Assembly: GCA_029863005.1 (NCBI GenBank)
Contig: JAOTWF010000010.1
Span: forward strand, 1-56,594
Length of the DNA: 56,594 nucleotides
DNA from: Gammaproteobacteria bacterium
Lineage (GTDB): Bacteria; Pseudomonadota; Gammaproteobacteria; Acidiferrobacterales; Sulfurifustaceae
Direction of reading: 5' to 3'
Positions within the stretch are counted from its first letter, which is position 1. Every line of letters begins with the position of its first letter. The translations under genes and the position numbers were made by a program. The notes under the pieces were generated by a model, which was not told the DNA's origin, did no database searches, and was given only the letters and a program-made list of their open reading frames with translations. Shown here piece after piece: positions 16,951-27,334 of the stretch.

Positions 16951-17773
16951 ACAGCGGATTCTGACAGCTGTTATTCTGATACCGCTGCTGATGGCGGCGT
17001 TGTTCTATCTCCCCCTCTCGTGGATTACTCTGTTTTTCGGTGCATTCATCGCCTTGGCGGCCTGGGAATGGGCCGCGCTCTCTGGCCTGCAACGCATCCC
17101 GGCAAAGATGGCTTATGTGATTTGTCTGTTGTTGTTTGGTCTGTTGTCGATGAATGTCATTCCAAACCGAGAGGATCTGGTTTTTTCGCTCTTTAGCGCC
17201 ACCGCTATCTGGTGGTTGTGGGCACTGGTGGAACTCATGACCCGGAAAGAGATGAACCGTGGGTTGTTCGCCTCGGTGACTGGAAGGCTCGCGGGTGGAA
17301 TTCTGGTGCTCGTCCCTTTGTGGGTCGCTTCGGTCTATTTGCTTGCCTCAGACGTGAACAGACCGCGTTTATTGCTCTACCTTTTTGTGCTTGTGTGGGC
17401 CGCTGATACCGCCGCCTATATTGCAGGTTCCCTCATGGGCAAGACCAAGCTCGCCCCTCATATCAGCCCTGGCAAGACATTGGAAGGAGTTGCCGGCGCG
17501 GTATTGGGTGTCGTGCTGCTTGCCTGGCTTTGTGGGACAATACTCTGGGAATACGAGGATTCACGGCTGGCGCTTTGGATCGGATTGTCCGTCATTACCG
17601 CATTGATGTCAGTGGTCGGTGACCTGACAGAGAGTAAACTCAAGCGGATTGCCGGAGTCAAAGACAGCGGGAAATTGCTTCCCGGTCACGGCGGTGTGCT
17701 GGATCGTATCGACGCACTGACCGCGGCAGTACCTTTATTTGCGTTGGGCACCATTTTCCTTTTTAAGATTTGA
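16943..17773 (+). CDS. cdsA: Phosphatidate cytidylyltransferase
   Basis: Inner-membrane enzyme that makes CDP-diacylglycerol from phosphatidate and CTP, the branch point for phospholipids. The product is 276 residues of mostly hydrophobic helices and carries the family signature near the C-terminus: SKLKRIAGVKDSGKLLPGHGG followed by a D-R-x-D pattern. The start is taken as GTG at 16943, which gives MLKQRILTAVILIPLL, the usual CdsA beginning; an alternative GTG at 16919 would add eight residues and lengthen the overlap with uppS. Neither has a good ribosome site, which fits translational coupling with uppS. Confidence 0.93.
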   Translation: MLKQRILTAVILIPLLMAALFYLPLSWITLFFGAFIALAAWEWAALSGLQRIPAKMAYVICLLLFGLLSMNVIPNREDLVFSLFSATAIWWLWALVELMTRKEMNRGLFASVTGRLAGGILVLVPLWVASVYLLASDVNRPRLLLYLFVLVWAADTAAYIAGSLMGKTKLAPHISPGKTLEGVAGAVLGVVLLAWLCGTILWEYEDSRLALWIGLSVITALMSVVGDLTESKLKRIAGVKDSGKLLPGHGGVLDRIDALTAAVPLFALGTIFLFKI

Positions 17774-17776
17774 AGC

Positions 17777-19027
17777 ATGACCATCACGGCTCGAAATAAT
17801 TCCAGGGAAAGGCCTGATCACGGCAGCCGTGGGGTCACGGTGCTGGGATCCACCGGTTCCATCGGAATCAATACACTCGATGTTCTTGGACGGCATCCCG
17901 AGCGCTACCGCATCATGGCGCTGACAGCCAATACGCAGGTTGACCGCCTATTTGATCAATGCCAACAATTTCTTCCACAAAAAGCGGTCATGCTTGACCC
18001 TAGTGCGGCAACGCGTTTGAAGGAAAAATTTCGCCATGAGGGATTGGAGATAGACGTGCTGTCCGGGGTTGATGGTTTGAATACTGTAGCAACCCATCCG
18101 CGTTCACACATCGTTGTCGCGGCTATCGTCGGCGCTGCCGGTTTGCTCCCGACGCTCAACGCGGTACGCACGGGTAAACGCGTCCTACTGGCGAACAAGG
18201 AATCGCTGGTAATGTCCGGTCATGTTTTCATCGAGGAAGCGCAACGCTGCGGCGCCGAGCTGCTACCAGTGGACAGCGAGCACAATGCTATTTTTCAGTG
18301 CATGCCGGATGGATTTCGGGCCGGTACCGCCGCTTCTTCTGTGCGACGCATTTTTTTGACTTGCTCGGGCGGTCCATTCCGTGAGTTATCGCCCGAGTCA
18401 CTTGTTTCTGTGACGCCGGAGCAGGCATGCGCCCATCCCAACTGGGTCATGGGACGGAAAATCTCTGTGGATTCCGCCACCTTAATGAACAAGGGGCTAG
18501 AAATGATCGAGGCTTGCTGGCTGTTCGGTGTGTCGCCCGACCAGATCGAGATCGTCATCCATCCTCAAAGCGTGGTTCATTCGCTGGTCGAATATATCGA
18601 TGGTTCCGTGTTGGCCCAGTTGGGAAACCCGGACATGCGAACGCCCATTGCGCATGCCCTCGCATGGCCAGAACGCATTGAATCGGGCGTCAAAAGTCTA
18701 AACTTGTTCGAAGTTGCGCGCTTGGATTTCGAATCTCCGGATTTAAATCGTTTTCCATGTCTGCGTCTGGCTTATGAAGCGGCGCGTGGCGGTGGAACCA
18801 TGCCGGCGATCCTGAATGCAGCCAATGAAATCGCCGTCCAGGCATTCCTCGACCGACGCATCGGCTTTACCGATATCCCGTTTATCATAGAGCATACGCT
18901 GTCCAAGATTCCCTCCACCCGGGATATTCGTCTCGAATCCGTTCTGTCTGATGATATACGTGCCCGCGAATTGGCGGTCAACTTCATCGCTTCACATGAA
19001 CCCATCGTAGGTCTAAGGGCAACATGA
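17777..19027 (+). CDS. dxr (ispC): 1-deoxy-D-xylulose 5-phosphate reductoisomerase
   Basis: Second enzyme of the methylerythritol phosphate pathway, making MEP from DXP with NADPH; it feeds uppS two genes upstream. The NADPH loop GSTGSIG is at residues 24-30. [36 protein letters not shown] (here [11 protein letters not shown]), and [23 protein letters not shown] cover the metal and substrate sites. At 416 residues it is slightly long because of an N-terminal run of about 18 residues before the Rossmann fold. The stop overlaps the rseP start. Confidence 0.97.
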   Translation: MTITARNNSRERPDHGSRGVTVLGSTGSIGINTLDVLGRHPERYRIMALTANTQVDRLFDQCQQFLPQKAVMLDPSAATRLKEKFRHEGLEIDVLSGVDGLNTVATHPRSHIVVAAIVGAAGLLPTLNAVRTGKRVLLANKESLVMSGHVFIEEAQRCGAELLPVDSEHNAIFQCMPDGFRAGTAASSVRRIFLTCSGGPFRELSPESLVSVTPEQACAHPNWVMGRKISVDSATLMNKGLEMIEACWLFGVSPDQIEIVIHPQSVVHSLVEYIDGSVLAQLGNPDMRTPIAHALAWPERIESGVKSLNLFEVARLDFESPDLNRFPCLRLAYEAARGGGTMPAILNAANEIAVQAFLDRRIGFTDIPFIIEHTLSKIPSTRDIRLESVLSDDIRARELAVNFIASHEPIVGLRAT

Positions 19028-20385
19028 TGGATCTGTTTTTTTTCGCTGGCGCGTTCATCGTAGCCTTGGGTATTCTGATCACGGTGCATGAGTATGGCCA
19101 TTTTTGGGTGGCGCGCACGCTGGGAGTCAAGGTACTGCGTTTTTCCGTGGGGTTCGGAAAACCGATTTGGTCAAGGCGCGTAGGGAAGGACCGAATGGAA
19201 TTGGCCATCGGTGCGTTCCCGCTGGGCGGTTATGTAAAAATGCTGGATGAAACCGAAGGAGACGTGCCGGCCTCCGAGGTGAAACGGGCATTCAATCGCC
19301 AACATGTGTGGAAACGCATGGCCATCGTGATCGCCGGCCCCTCGTTCAATTTCCTGTTTGCCATCCTGGCTTATTGGGCCATCTTTCAAGTCGGTGTTGA
19401 TGGCATCCAACCGATTGTGGGAAAAGTGGTTGAGAATTCTATTGCGCAATCAGCCGGATTCAATGCCGGGGACAGGATACTGAGCATCGATGGTAAAGAA
19501 GTGCAGAGCTGGGATCATCGTCGATTATATGTTTTCCAGAGGGCGCTTGATCGTGAGCGGATGATGGTGGAAGTGCGTAGCGCGCAAGGACAAATAAAAA
19601 CATTAGAACTTAATCTTTCGGACTTTCCTGTGGAAGAGGTGAATGCATCATTATTTGAACGCGGCATTGGCCTCATCGGTTATTTTCCAGAAGTGCTGCC
19701 AATTGTCGGAGCGATCGAATCCGGTCCTGCCAAGCGTGCGGGTATGAAAGTAGGTGATCGATTGGTAGAAGTTGATTCTCAGCCTGTGACCAGCTGGGAA
19801 AAACTGGTCGCCTTCGTCAGTCAGAAGCCCGGCGTACCCATTCACATTGTCATTGAGCGCAATGGGACTCGTCTTGGCTTTGACGTGACACCGGATGCTG
19901 TCGAGCAGGGTGACAAGATGATAGGTCGTATTAACATTCGCCCTCAGTTTAGCGAAATTCCCGACGAGATGCGGGTCAAAGTCCGATTCGGCGTTTGGGA
20001 AGCATTGACGGAAGGGATCCGTAATACCTGGATGATGTCCACGCTAACGCTGGAGATGCTCTATCGCATGCTGAAACTTGAGGTTTCCACACGCAACATC
20101 AGTGGACCCATTACGATTGCGCAATACGCTGGTTACTCCGCGAAGGTGGGAATTGGACAATTCATGTTGTTCTTGGCGGTCATCAGCATCAGTCTGGGTG
20201 TGTTAAATCTATTGCCCATTCCGGTACTCGATGGCGGACACTTAATGTATTACATTATCGAAGCCGTAAAGGGGAGTCCGCTTTCTGATGAAATTCTGGC
20301 CTGGGGCCAGCAGATCGGAGTGGCCCTGCTTGTCGGTCTGATGGTGCTGGCTTTTTATAATGATCTAACGCGTCTTTTCCTGTAG
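19024..20385 (+). CDS. rseP: Regulator of sigma-E protease RseP (site-2 metalloprotease)
   Basis: Intramembrane zinc protease that cleaves anti-sigma factor RseA and clears signal peptide remnants. The 453-residue product has HEYGH at residues 22-26 in the first membrane helix and the second metal motif with D403 in LDGGH. Two PDZ domains lie in the periplasmic loop (around 120-190 and 220-290). [10 protein letters not shown] follows the active site as expected. It starts 4 nt inside dxr. Placement directly before bamA links envelope-stress signalling to outer-membrane protein assembly, as in most gammaproteobacteria. Confidence 0.96.
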   Translation: MMDLFFFAGAFIVALGILITVHEYGHFWVARTLGVKVLRFSVGFGKPIWSRRVGKDRMELAIGAFPLGGYVKMLDETEGDVPASEVKRAFNRQHVWKRMAIVIAGPSFNFLFAILAYWAIFQVGVDGIQPIVGKVVENSIAQSAGFNAGDRILSIDGKEVQSWDHRRLYVFQRALDRERMMVEVRSAQGQIKTLELNLSDFPVEEVNASLFERGIGLIGYFPEVLPIVGAIESGPAKRAGMKVGDRLVEVDSQPVTSWEKLVAFVSQKPGVPIHIVIERNGTRLGFDVTPDAVEQGDKMIGRINIRPQFSEIPDEMRVKVRFGVWEALTEGIRNTWMMSTLTLEMLYRMLKLEVSTRNISGPITIAQYAGYSAKVGIGQFMLFLAVISISLGVLNLLPIPVLDGGHLMYYIIEAVKGSPLSDEILAWGQQIGVALLVGLMVLAFYNDLTRLFL

Positions 20386-20418
20386 ATGATGGCCGCTTGA
20401 TTCAGAACAGAACAACGA

Positions 20419-22710
20419 ATGAAAAGATTTATTGCGGCGCTTTTCCTTTTAATACATTTCATTTCCGTCAGCCATGCGATGGAATCCTTCGTGATCAAGG
20501 ATATCCGCGTCGAGGGGCTTCAGCGCATTTCTGCGGGTACTGTATTTAATTATCTTCCAGTCAAGGTCGGCGACACATTTACCGAGAAGAAGTCCCAGGA
20601 TGCCGTGCGCGTGCTCTTCAAGACGGGATTCTTCCGTGATGTGCAATTGGAGCGGGAAAAAGATGTACTGATTGTGACGGTGGTGGAACGGCCCTCTATC
20701 GCCGGCATCAAGATAATCGGTACTCGCGAAATGTCGGAGGAAGACCTAAAAAAAGGATTAAAGGAAATTGGTCTTGCCGAAGGTCGGGTATTCAATAAAT
20801 CACTTTTGGATCGCGTGGAGCAGGAATTGCGGCAGCAGTACTTCAGCCGTGGTTATTACGGCGTCAGCATCCAGCCGACCATGACGCCGCTGGAGCGGAA
20901 TCGAGTCGATCTCAACATTGAGGTTATCGAAGGGAGTGTTGCGCGTATACGTGAAATCGCCCTGGTTGGAAACCAGCTCTTTCCTGACAAGCAACTTCTT
21001 AAACTGTTCACGTTAGGCCCCAAGTCTTGGTACGCGTTATTTTCAAGTCGTGATAAATACTCAAAACAGAAGCTCGCGGGAGATCTGGAGCGCCTGAGAA
21101 ATTTCTACCAGGACCAGGGATTCCTTGAATTCAACATAGATTCCACGCAGGTCTCGATAACACCTGACAAGGAAAGTATTTATATCACGATTAATTTCAC
21201 GGAAGGCAAAAGATATGTTGTGAAGAGCTACAAGCTCTCCGGAACATTTCCTGTTCCTGAGAGCGTGTTACATGGTCTGATCTCCATCAAGCCGGGAGAT
21301 GTTTTTTCACGGAAGGCGGTCACGGAAACTACCAAGAAAATATCTGACCGTCTGGCGAACGATGGTTATGCCTTTGCCAACGTAAATGCGATTCCCGATG
21401 TCGACAAGGATAAATCTGAGGTTGTTTTCACTTTTTTCATTGACCCCGGTCGGCGTATCTACGTACGGCGAGTCAATTTTGCCGGAAACATCGCCACGCG
21501 CGATGAAGTTCTGCGACGTGAAATGCGACAACTGGAAGGTGGATGGTATAACGCTGAGAAGATTCAACGTTCACGTGTGCGATTGCAGCGCCTTGGCTAC
21601 TTTGATGACGTTAACGTTGAAACTCCGACGGTGGTCGGTGTCGCTGATCAGGTGGACGTGAATATTAACGTAAAGGAACGTCCCACGGGCAATCTTATTC
21701 TGGGAGTGGGTTATTCGGACAGTGACGGCCTTCTCTTGAATGCCAGAGTGACTCAGAGCAATCTGTTCGGCACCGGCAAAGAACTCAGTGTCAGTTTCGA
21801 TAATTCTGCCTCAACCACGAATTACAATATTCGTTATGTTAACCCCTATTACACGAAGGATGGCTTGAGCCGAGGATTCAATATCTTTTCGAGTACTATC
21901 GATGCGGCTCTTGCTGACACCGCCGCCTATTCCGCGGATAGTCAAGGAGTGGGAGTTTTTTACGGTATTCCGTTGAGTGAAGATAACAAAGTCGATATTG
22001 GCGCCGATGTTGAAAGAATTGATCTTCATGTTAACAGCACCAGCGCCCAGGTGGCCCAAGACTTTGTTGCCGTGAACGGGGATTCCAACACGGTTCTGAA
22101 AACAACACTGGGCTGGTCACGCGACACCCTGGATAGCCTTTTGCTACCCACCTCAGGCAGCCTTCAGCGACTAACGGCCGAGATTGCTCTTCCGGGTACC
22201 GATATTGAGTACTACAGGCTGACCTATCTTGCAGGACGTTACTGGCCGCTCAGCCCAACCTACACATTTAAGGTAAGGGGGGAGCTTGGCTACGGAAACG
22301 GGTATGGCGATCAGGAGACATTGCCGTTTTACAAGAATTTTTATGCTGGAGGCAGCAGCACGGTGCGTGGATTTAGTTCGCGGTCACTGGGTCCGCGGGA
22401 TACTCTGCCGCCCAATGATCCCATCGGTGGTAACCGGCGTGTTCTGGTGAATGCCGAGCTGCTTTTCCCGCTCCCGGGTTCGACGGTTGATGACAAGTCC
22501 ATGCGGATCAGCCTTTTCACCGATGGAGGCATGGTATACGGCCCTGGCGAGAAGGTTGATCTCGGCCAGTTGCGCTATTCGGCCGGTATAGCGTTTAATT
22601 GGTTTTCACCTGTCGGACCGATCAGCTTCAGTTATGCCATTCCGCTGAACGACAAGCCGGGTGATCGGAAAGAATCGTTCCAGTTCACACTGGGTGTGCC
22701 GTTACGATAG
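20419..22710 (+). CDS. bamA: Outer membrane protein assembly factor BamA
   Basis: Essential outer-membrane insertase of the Omp85 family. The 763-residue precursor starts with a signal peptide (cleavage probably after SHA, about residue 20). Five POTRA domains cover about 22-420, beginning FVIKDIRVEGLQRISAGTVFNYLPVKVGD. The C-terminal half is a 16-strand barrel with the VRGF loop (STVRGFSSRSLGPRD) and an end in FTLGVPLR. It is about 45 residues shorter than E. coli BamA. It lies 33 bp after rseP and 16 bp before skp. Confidence 0.97.
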   Translation: MKRFIAALFLLIHFISVSHAMESFVIKDIRVEGLQRISAGTVFNYLPVKVGDTFTEKKSQDAVRVLFKTGFFRDVQLEREKDVLIVTVVERPSIAGIKIIGTREMSEEDLKKGLKEIGLAEGRVFNKSLLDRVEQELRQQYFSRGYYGVSIQPTMTPLERNRVDLNIEVIEGSVARIREIALVGNQLFPDKQLLKLFTLGPKSWYALFSSRDKYSKQKLAGDLERLRNFYQDQGFLEFNIDSTQVSITPDKESIYITINFTEGKRYVVKSYKLSGTFPVPESVLHGLISIKPGDVFSRKAVTETTKKISDRLANDGYAFANVNAIPDVDKDKSEVVFTFFIDPGRRIYVRRVNFAGNIATRDEVLRREMRQLEGGWYNAEKIQRSRVRLQRLGYFDDVNVETPTVVGVADQVDVNINVKERPTGNLILGVGYSDSDGLLLNARVTQSNLFGTGKELSVSFDNSASTTNYNIRYVNPYYTKDGLSRGFNIFSSTIDAALADTAAYSADSQGVGVFYGIPLSEDNKVDIGADVERIDLHVNSTSAQVAQDFVAVNGDSNTVLKTTLGWSRDTLDSLLLPTSGSLQRLTAEIALPGTDIEYYRLTYLAGRYWPLSPTYTFKVRGELGYGNGYGDQETLPFYKNFYAGGSSTVRGFSSRSLGPRDTLPPNDPIGGNRRVLVNAELLFPLPGSTVDDKSMRISLFTDGGMVYGPGEKVDLGQLRYSAGIAFNWFSPVGPISFSYAIPLNDKPGDRKESFQFTLGVPLR

Positions 22711-22726
22711 ACCTTAGGAGGTTGTT

Positions 22727-23239
22727 TTGCACGCCAGAAACATGATTTTCAGAATCGCCATATGCCTGCTTGGCATTTCCCTTTTCCCGGTATCAGGCCA
22801 CGCGGCTGACCTCAAGATTGGCTACGTGAATGCCGTCAAGGTTATCGAGGAGGCCCCTCAGGGGGAGGCGGCGCTAAAAAAACTCGAGGCAGAATTTGCA
22901 CCACGTGACAAGAAGATCGTGGAAATGCAAAACAGGTTGAAAACGCTTGAGCAGGACCTGGAAAAAAATGCCCTACTATTGAAAGACACCGATCAACGCT
23001 CCAAGGAATTCGAAATCGTTTCGTTGAAACGTGATTTGCGCCGCGCTACACAGGAATTCCGCGAGGATTACAATTTGCGACGCAACGAGGAGCTGGCCGC
23101 GCTACAGAAAATTGTGCAAAAAACAATCGCTGAAATTGCCCGGCAGGAAAACTACGATCTCATACTGGAAAGCGCTGTTTACGCCAGTCCCAAGGCGGAT
23201 ATTACTGATAAGATATTGAAGAAATTGGGGAAGAGATAG
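22727..23239 (+). CDS. skp: Periplasmic chaperone Skp (OmpH family)
   Basis: Jellyfish-shaped trimeric chaperone that keeps unfolded outer-membrane proteins soluble on their way to BamA. The 170-residue precursor has a signal peptide ending in GHAAD, then LKIGYVNAVKVIEEAPQG and a long charged coiled-coil (about 45-130). Start: AGGAG at 22716-22720 is 6 nt before a TTG at 22727, while the first ATG (22742) is 21 nt away, so TTG is preferred; the choice changes only five residues. Gene order bamA-skp-lpxD is conserved. Confidence 0.93.
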   Translation: MHARNMIFRIAICLLGISLFPVSGHAADLKIGYVNAVKVIEEAPQGEAALKKLEAEFAPRDKKIVEMQNRLKTLEQDLEKNALLLKDTDQRSKEFEIVSLKRDLRRATQEFREDYNLRRNEELAALQKIVQKTIAEIARQENYDLILESAVYASPKADITDKILKKLGKR

Positions 23240-23245
23240 CGCAAG

Positions 23246-24283
23246 ATGGCCGTCTCGCTTGCAGAGTTGGCACGACAGTTTCACGGCAAAGTGAAAGGTG
23301 ATCCTGAGTTAACGATCAATCGCGTCGCTTCACTCGAAAGTGCCGGTCCGGGCGATATCGCTTACCTCAGCGATAGAAAATATCTGGCGAAGCTGGCCAA
23401 GACAGCTGCCGGGGCGGTGATCGTGACGGAAGCCGATGCCAGTCATTTCTCCGGGCCTGCGTTGATTGTGAATGATCCGCATCTATGTTTTGCGCGCGTG
23501 GCTCAATTCCTGAATCCATTCCTCAAGTTCTCGCCGGGTGTGCATGCCACCGCCGTGATTGAATCCGGGGCGCAGGTGGCGGCGACGGCGTGGATCGGAC
23601 CTCATTCCGTTGTTGAGGCTGGCGCCAAGATCGGGGATGATGCCTTTGTTGGGCCGGGTTGTTTCATCGGAAAAGGCGCTGAGCTAGGTGCGCGTAACCG
23701 ACTCATCGGGCATGTGACCATTGGCGAACGTTGTGTTTTCGGGACGGATTGTGTGATTTATCCTGGAGCAGTGATTGGGGGCGACGGCTTTGGTTTCGCC
23801 CGGAATGGAGAGCGATGGCAGAAAGTGCCGCAGCTCGGCCGTGTTGTGATGGGTAATGACGTGGAAGTGGGCGCCAATACGACCATTGACCGGGGTGCGC
23901 TGGATGACACGGTAATTGGCAATGGCGTCAAGCTGGATAATTTGATCCAGATTGCCCATAACGTGCAAATCGGCGACAACACAGCCATTGCCGCCTGCGT
24001 AGGCATCGCTGGCAGCACGATAATTGGCCAGCGCTGCACGTTGGGCGGCCAGTCAGGCATTGTCGGGCATCTGGAAATCACGGATGACGTACACGTGACA
24101 GCAGGATCCTTGGTGACGAGCTCAATCCGAGAAGCGGGTGTATATTCATCGAGCCTTAAGGCCATGCCAGTGGATAAATGGCGGCGTAACGCGGCGGTGC
24201 TGCATCGGCTGGAAGAGATGTCACAGCGGCTGAGAAAAATTGAGGAAAGTCTAGAACTGCGTTCGAAGGAGCACAAGAATTGA
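23246..24283 (+). CDS. lpxD: UDP-3-O-acylglucosamine N-acyltransferase
   Basis: Adds the second 3-hydroxyacyl chain in lipid A synthesis. The 345-residue product has an N-terminal uridine-binding domain (about 1-100, with [15 protein letters not shown]), then a left-handed beta-helix of hexapeptide repeats (about 105-320). The catalytic histidine is H238 in the [10 protein letters not shown] turn. The C-terminal helix bundle is present ([20 protein letters not shown]). Starts 6 bp after skp; its TGA overlaps the fabZ TTG. Confidence 0.97.
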   Translation: MAVSLAELARQFHGKVKGDPELTINRVASLESAGPGDIAYLSDRKYLAKLAKTAAGAVIVTEADASHFSGPALIVNDPHLCFARVAQFLNPFLKFSPGVHATAVIESGAQVAATAWIGPHSVVEAGAKIGDDAFVGPGCFIGKGAELGARNRLIGHVTIGERCVFGTDCVIYPGAVIGGDGFGFARNGERWQKVPQLGRVVMGNDVEVGANTTIDRGALDDTVIGNGVKLDNLIQIAHNVQIGDNTAIAACVGIAGSTIIGQRCTLGGQSGIVGHLEITDDVHVTAGSLVTSSIREAGVYSSSLKAMPVDKWRRNAAVLHRLEEMSQRLRKIEESLELRSKEHKN

Positions 24284-24723
24284 ACACTTTGGATATCCAT
24301 GAAGTTCTCAAATATCTTCCCCATCGCTATCCTTTCCTTTTGATCGATCGCGTTCTCGTGTTCACGAAGGACGAATCGTTGACGGCCATCAAGAACGTCA
24401 CGATCAACGAGCCTTTTTTTCAGGGGCATTTTCCGAATCGCCCGGTCATGCCCGGCGTGCTGATGATCGAGGCCATGGCGCAGGCCTGCGCTATCCTTTC
24501 TTTCAAGAGCATGGATACCCTGCCGTCAAAAAACTCTATTTTTTACTTTGTTGGAATTGACAAGGCACGCTTCAAGCGTCCGGTCGAACCCGGCGACCAA
24601 TTGGTGATCAACGTATCCACCAAGCGCCAAATGAAAGGTATTTGGCAATTTGAAACCAATGCACGGGTAGGTGATGAGTTATGCTGCACCGCCGAATTAA
24701 TGTGCACTTACAAGGAAATCTAG
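24280..24723 (+). CDS. fabZ: 3-hydroxyacyl-[acyl-carrier-protein] dehydratase
   Basis: Hot-dog fold dehydratase of fatty acid elongation; it competes with LpxA/LpxD for 3-hydroxyacyl-ACP. The 147-residue product has [13 protein letters not shown] near the N-terminus and the catalytic pair H50 (GHFP) and E64 ([10 protein letters not shown]). Start is TTG at 24280 with GAAGGAG at 24265-24271; its first two bases precede the lpxD stop in a TTGA overlap. The stop is immediately followed by the lpxA start. Confidence 0.96.
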   Translation: MNTLDIHEVLKYLPHRYPFLLIDRVLVFTKDESLTAIKNVTINEPFFQGHFPNRPVMPGVLMIEAMAQACAILSFKSMDTLPSKNSIFYFVGIDKARFKRPVEPGDQLVINVSTKRQMKGIWQFETNARVGDELCCTAELMCTYKEI

Positions 24724-25494
24724 TTGATCCACCCTCAGGCCATTATTAACCCGGGCGCAAAGATAGGAAAAAACGTCCAGATTGGCGCCTTCAGTATCAT
24801 CGGCGCGGAAGTCGAAATAGGAGATGGGACTTGGATCGGCCCACACGTCGTGATCAATGGTCCAACCCAAATTGGGCGTGACAACCGTATATATCAGTTT
24901 TGCTCGCTGGGGGAGGGGCCGCAACACCTGGGTTACAAGAGCGAGCCGACCTTATTGGAAGTCGGTGATCGGAATATCATCCGGGAGTACTGCACGTTCA
25001 ACCGTGGCACCGTAGGGGGTGGCGGTGTAACCCGGATGGGAAACGATAATTTCATCATGGCCTATTGCCATGTAGCGCATGATTGTCGTGTCGGGCAACA
25101 CACGATTTTCGCCAACGGAACCAGTCTTGCCGGCCACGTTCATGTGGAAGATCAGGTAATTTTTGGCGGGTTTACGATGATTCATCAGTATTGCCATGTC
25201 GGTGCGCATTCCATGACTGGAATCAGCACTGTGACCTTCAAGGATATTCCGCCATATCTACTCGTTTCTGGAAATACCGCGATTCCTCATGGGTTGAATA
25301 TTCGGGGGCTAAAGCGCCGGAATTTTTCCGAACAATCCATCAGTTCTCTACGACAAGCCTATAAACTGCTATACAAATCCGGTTTGCGATTCAGTGAAGC
25401 CATCGAAAGGATAGGACAGATGGCTGACCCAACCCCTGAGGTCAGACATTTTCTCGATTTTATCAAGCGATCAGAACGCGGGATTGTTCGTTAA
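24724..25494 (+). CDS. lpxA: UDP-N-acetylglucosamine O-acyltransferase
   Basis: First step of lipid A synthesis. The 256-residue product is a left-handed beta-helix from residue 1 (IHPQAIINPGAKIGKNVQIG), with the catalytic region CHVAHDCRVG (H116 and H119, corresponding to H122 and H125 of E. coli), and the C-terminal helical domain with GLNIRGLKRRNFS. The start is TTG placed directly after the fabZ stop. It has no spacer for its own ribosome site, so it is likely translated by reinitiation from fabZ. Confidence 0.97.
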   Translation: MIHPQAIINPGAKIGKNVQIGAFSIIGAEVEIGDGTWIGPHVVINGPTQIGRDNRIYQFCSLGEGPQHLGYKSEPTLLEVGDRNIIREYCTFNRGTVGGGGVTRMGNDNFIMAYCHVAHDCRVGQHTIFANGTSLAGHVHVEDQVIFGGFTMIHQYCHVGAHSMTGISTVTFKDIPPYLLVSGNTAIPHGLNIRGLKRRNFSEQSISSLRQAYKLLYKSGLRFSEAIERIGQMADPTPEVRHFLDFIKRSERGIVR

Positions 25495-25497
25495 TCC

Positions 25498-26691
25498 GTG
25501 GCGCCCAAGCCTGTGACAAGGATTGGGATTGTCGCCGGTGAAGTTTCCGGCGATTTTCTGGGTGCAGGGCTGATGCGCGAAGTCAACAAGCAGTTACGCG
25601 CCGTGTCTTTTGAAGGCATCGGGGGACCGCAAATGCAAACCCTGGGTTGCCGCAGCCTTTATCCCATGGACCGCCTATCCATCATCGGATTCGACAGTCT
25701 CGACAAATACCCTGAAATCTTCAGTATACGGAACAAACTTGTCGATCATTTTCTGGCCAATCCACCGGATCTGTTTATTGGTATTGATGTTCCTGATTTT
25801 AATCTCGGTCTCGAAGAAAGGTTAAAATCCGCCGGGATTCCGACCATGCACTATGTCAGCCCCACCGTTTGGGCCTGGCGCGGTTATCGGATTAGAAAAA
25901 TCCGACGCGCGGTGGATCATATGCTGGCACTCTTTCCTTTCGAGGCCAATTATTACCGCAAGCATCATGTGCCAGTCACGTACGTGGGGCACCCACTGGC
26001 CGATCAGATTAACCTGCGTTGCGATGTGGCCACCGCACGTCGCGTACTCCATCTTCCTTCCAAGGCTATGATCATTGCACTGTTGCCGGGGAGTCGTAGC
26101 AGCGAACTCAATCGGCACGCCGATCTCTTTGTTAAAACGGCAATATGGTTATACAAACGTCACCCGAACGTTCATTTTGTCGCTCCATTTGTCAGCACGG
26201 ATACCCGGCTGATATTTGAGAATGCGCTGCTTCGACAGGGCGCCTGGTTTTTACCGATCACAATCGTTGCCAATGAATCGCGCGAGGCCATGGCAGCAGC
26301 GGATATTGTGCTGTTAGCCTCAGGGACAGCCACCCTGGAAGCAGCGCTACTCAAAAAACCTATGGTTGTTACCTATAAAATGTCTTGGTTATCTTACTTG
26401 CTGGTCTTGCCATTCTTGCATGTGAATCTGTATGCGTTGCCAAACATCCTGGCGGGAAGGAAAATCGTTCCAGAATTGATACAAAGCAAAGCAGCACCAG
26501 AAAAACTGGGTGTTGCCGTGGAAAACTACTTGACCCATCGCGCCAAAGTGCATGCACTGCGTGCGGTTCTTTCGGGCATTCATCATTCCTTGCGTCGTAA
26601 TGCCAACAAACGTGCGGCCGAGGCGATAATTAAGATGCTTAAATCGCGAAAGCCGATCTCGCGCAGGACCTCTCCAGGAACAGCTTCATGA
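25498..26691 (+). CDS. lpxB: Lipid-A-disaccharide synthase
   Basis: Family GT19 glycosyltransferase joining UDP-diacylglucosamine and lipid X. Of 397 residues, the N-terminal part shows [18 protein letters not shown] and [14 protein letters not shown], then [19 protein letters not shown] and YVGHPLAD; the C-terminal part has [13 protein letters not shown] and [23 protein letters not shown], the nucleotide-sugar site. GTG start at 25498, three bases after the lpxA stop. Its TGA overlaps the rnhB ATG. Confidence 0.97.
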   Translation: MAPKPVTRIGIVAGEVSGDFLGAGLMREVNKQLRAVSFEGIGGPQMQTLGCRSLYPMDRLSIIGFDSLDKYPEIFSIRNKLVDHFLANPPDLFIGIDVPDFNLGLEERLKSAGIPTMHYVSPTVWAWRGYRIRKIRRAVDHMLALFPFEANYYRKHHVPVTYVGHPLADQINLRCDVATARRVLHLPSKAMIIALLPGSRSSELNRHADLFVKTAIWLYKRHPNVHFVAPFVSTDTRLIFENALLRQGAWFLPITIVANESREAMAAADIVLLASGTATLEAALLKKPMVVTYKMSWLSYLLVLPFLHVNLYALPNILAGRKIVPELIQSKAAPEKLGVAVENYLTHRAKVHALRAVLSGIHHSLRRNANKRAAEAIIKMLKSRKPISRRTSPGTAS

Positions 26692-27293
26692 TTTCTATTT
26701 CAGGAATTCGATTGCTTGTCGCCGGTGTCGATGAAGCGGGCCGGGGACCGCTGGCAGGCCCGGTCATAGCTGCTGCCGTAATTCTGGAGGCAGATAATCC
26801 TATTGAGGGACTGGCCGATTCTAAGACTCTGACGGCCGAGCGGAGAGAAAGACTGTCAGAACTGATCCGGGAACGTGCCTTATGCTGGACTCTGGGTCGC
26901 GCGGAGGTAGAGGAGATAGATAGACTGAATATACTTCAAGCCACCATGCTCGCCATGAAGCGTGCGGTGGCGTCACTTCCCCTTGCTCCCGGTCTGATCA
27001 AGATAGACGGCAACAACGCGCCACAAATGGATTATCCGGTTCAGACGATCATCCGGGGCGATGCCAGTGTCCCGGCCATTTCCGCTGCCTCCATTATGGC
27101 CAAGGTCGCACGCGATGCCGAGATGATTGAATGGGACAGGATATACCCTGGCTATGGGTTCTCAGTTCACAAGGGCTATCCCACCCGGACCCACATTGAT
27201 GCATTAATGAAGCAGGGAGTCAGCCCCATTCATCGACGCAGTTTTGGGCCCGTTCGGGAGGCGTTGGCTGCGACCCGTTCTGCCTTCCTTTGA
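26688..27293 (+). CDS. rnhB: Ribonuclease HII
   Basis: Removes RNA from RNA-DNA hybrids, including single misincorporated ribonucleotides. The 201-residue product has the catalytic DE pair in [15 protein letters not shown] (D15, E16), the aspartate of IKIDGNNAP, and the region [16 protein letters not shown] typical of type 2 enzymes. It closes the lpx cluster through an ATGA overlap with lpxB. In related gammaproteobacteria dnaE follows next; here it is 16.6 kb further on. Confidence 0.96.
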   Translation: MISISGIRLLVAGVDEAGRGPLAGPVIAAAVILEADNPIEGLADSKTLTAERRERLSELIRERALCWTLGRAEVEEIDRLNILQATMLAMKRAVASLPLAPGLIKIDGNNAPQMDYPVQTIIRGDASVPAISAASIMAKVARDAEMIEWDRIYPGYGFSVHKGYPTRTHIDALMKQGVSPIHRRSFGPVREALAATRSAFL

Positions 27294-27334
27294 TCTGAGT
27301 AGGGGTGTTAGTTCGAGAGTGAAAACCGGATAAA

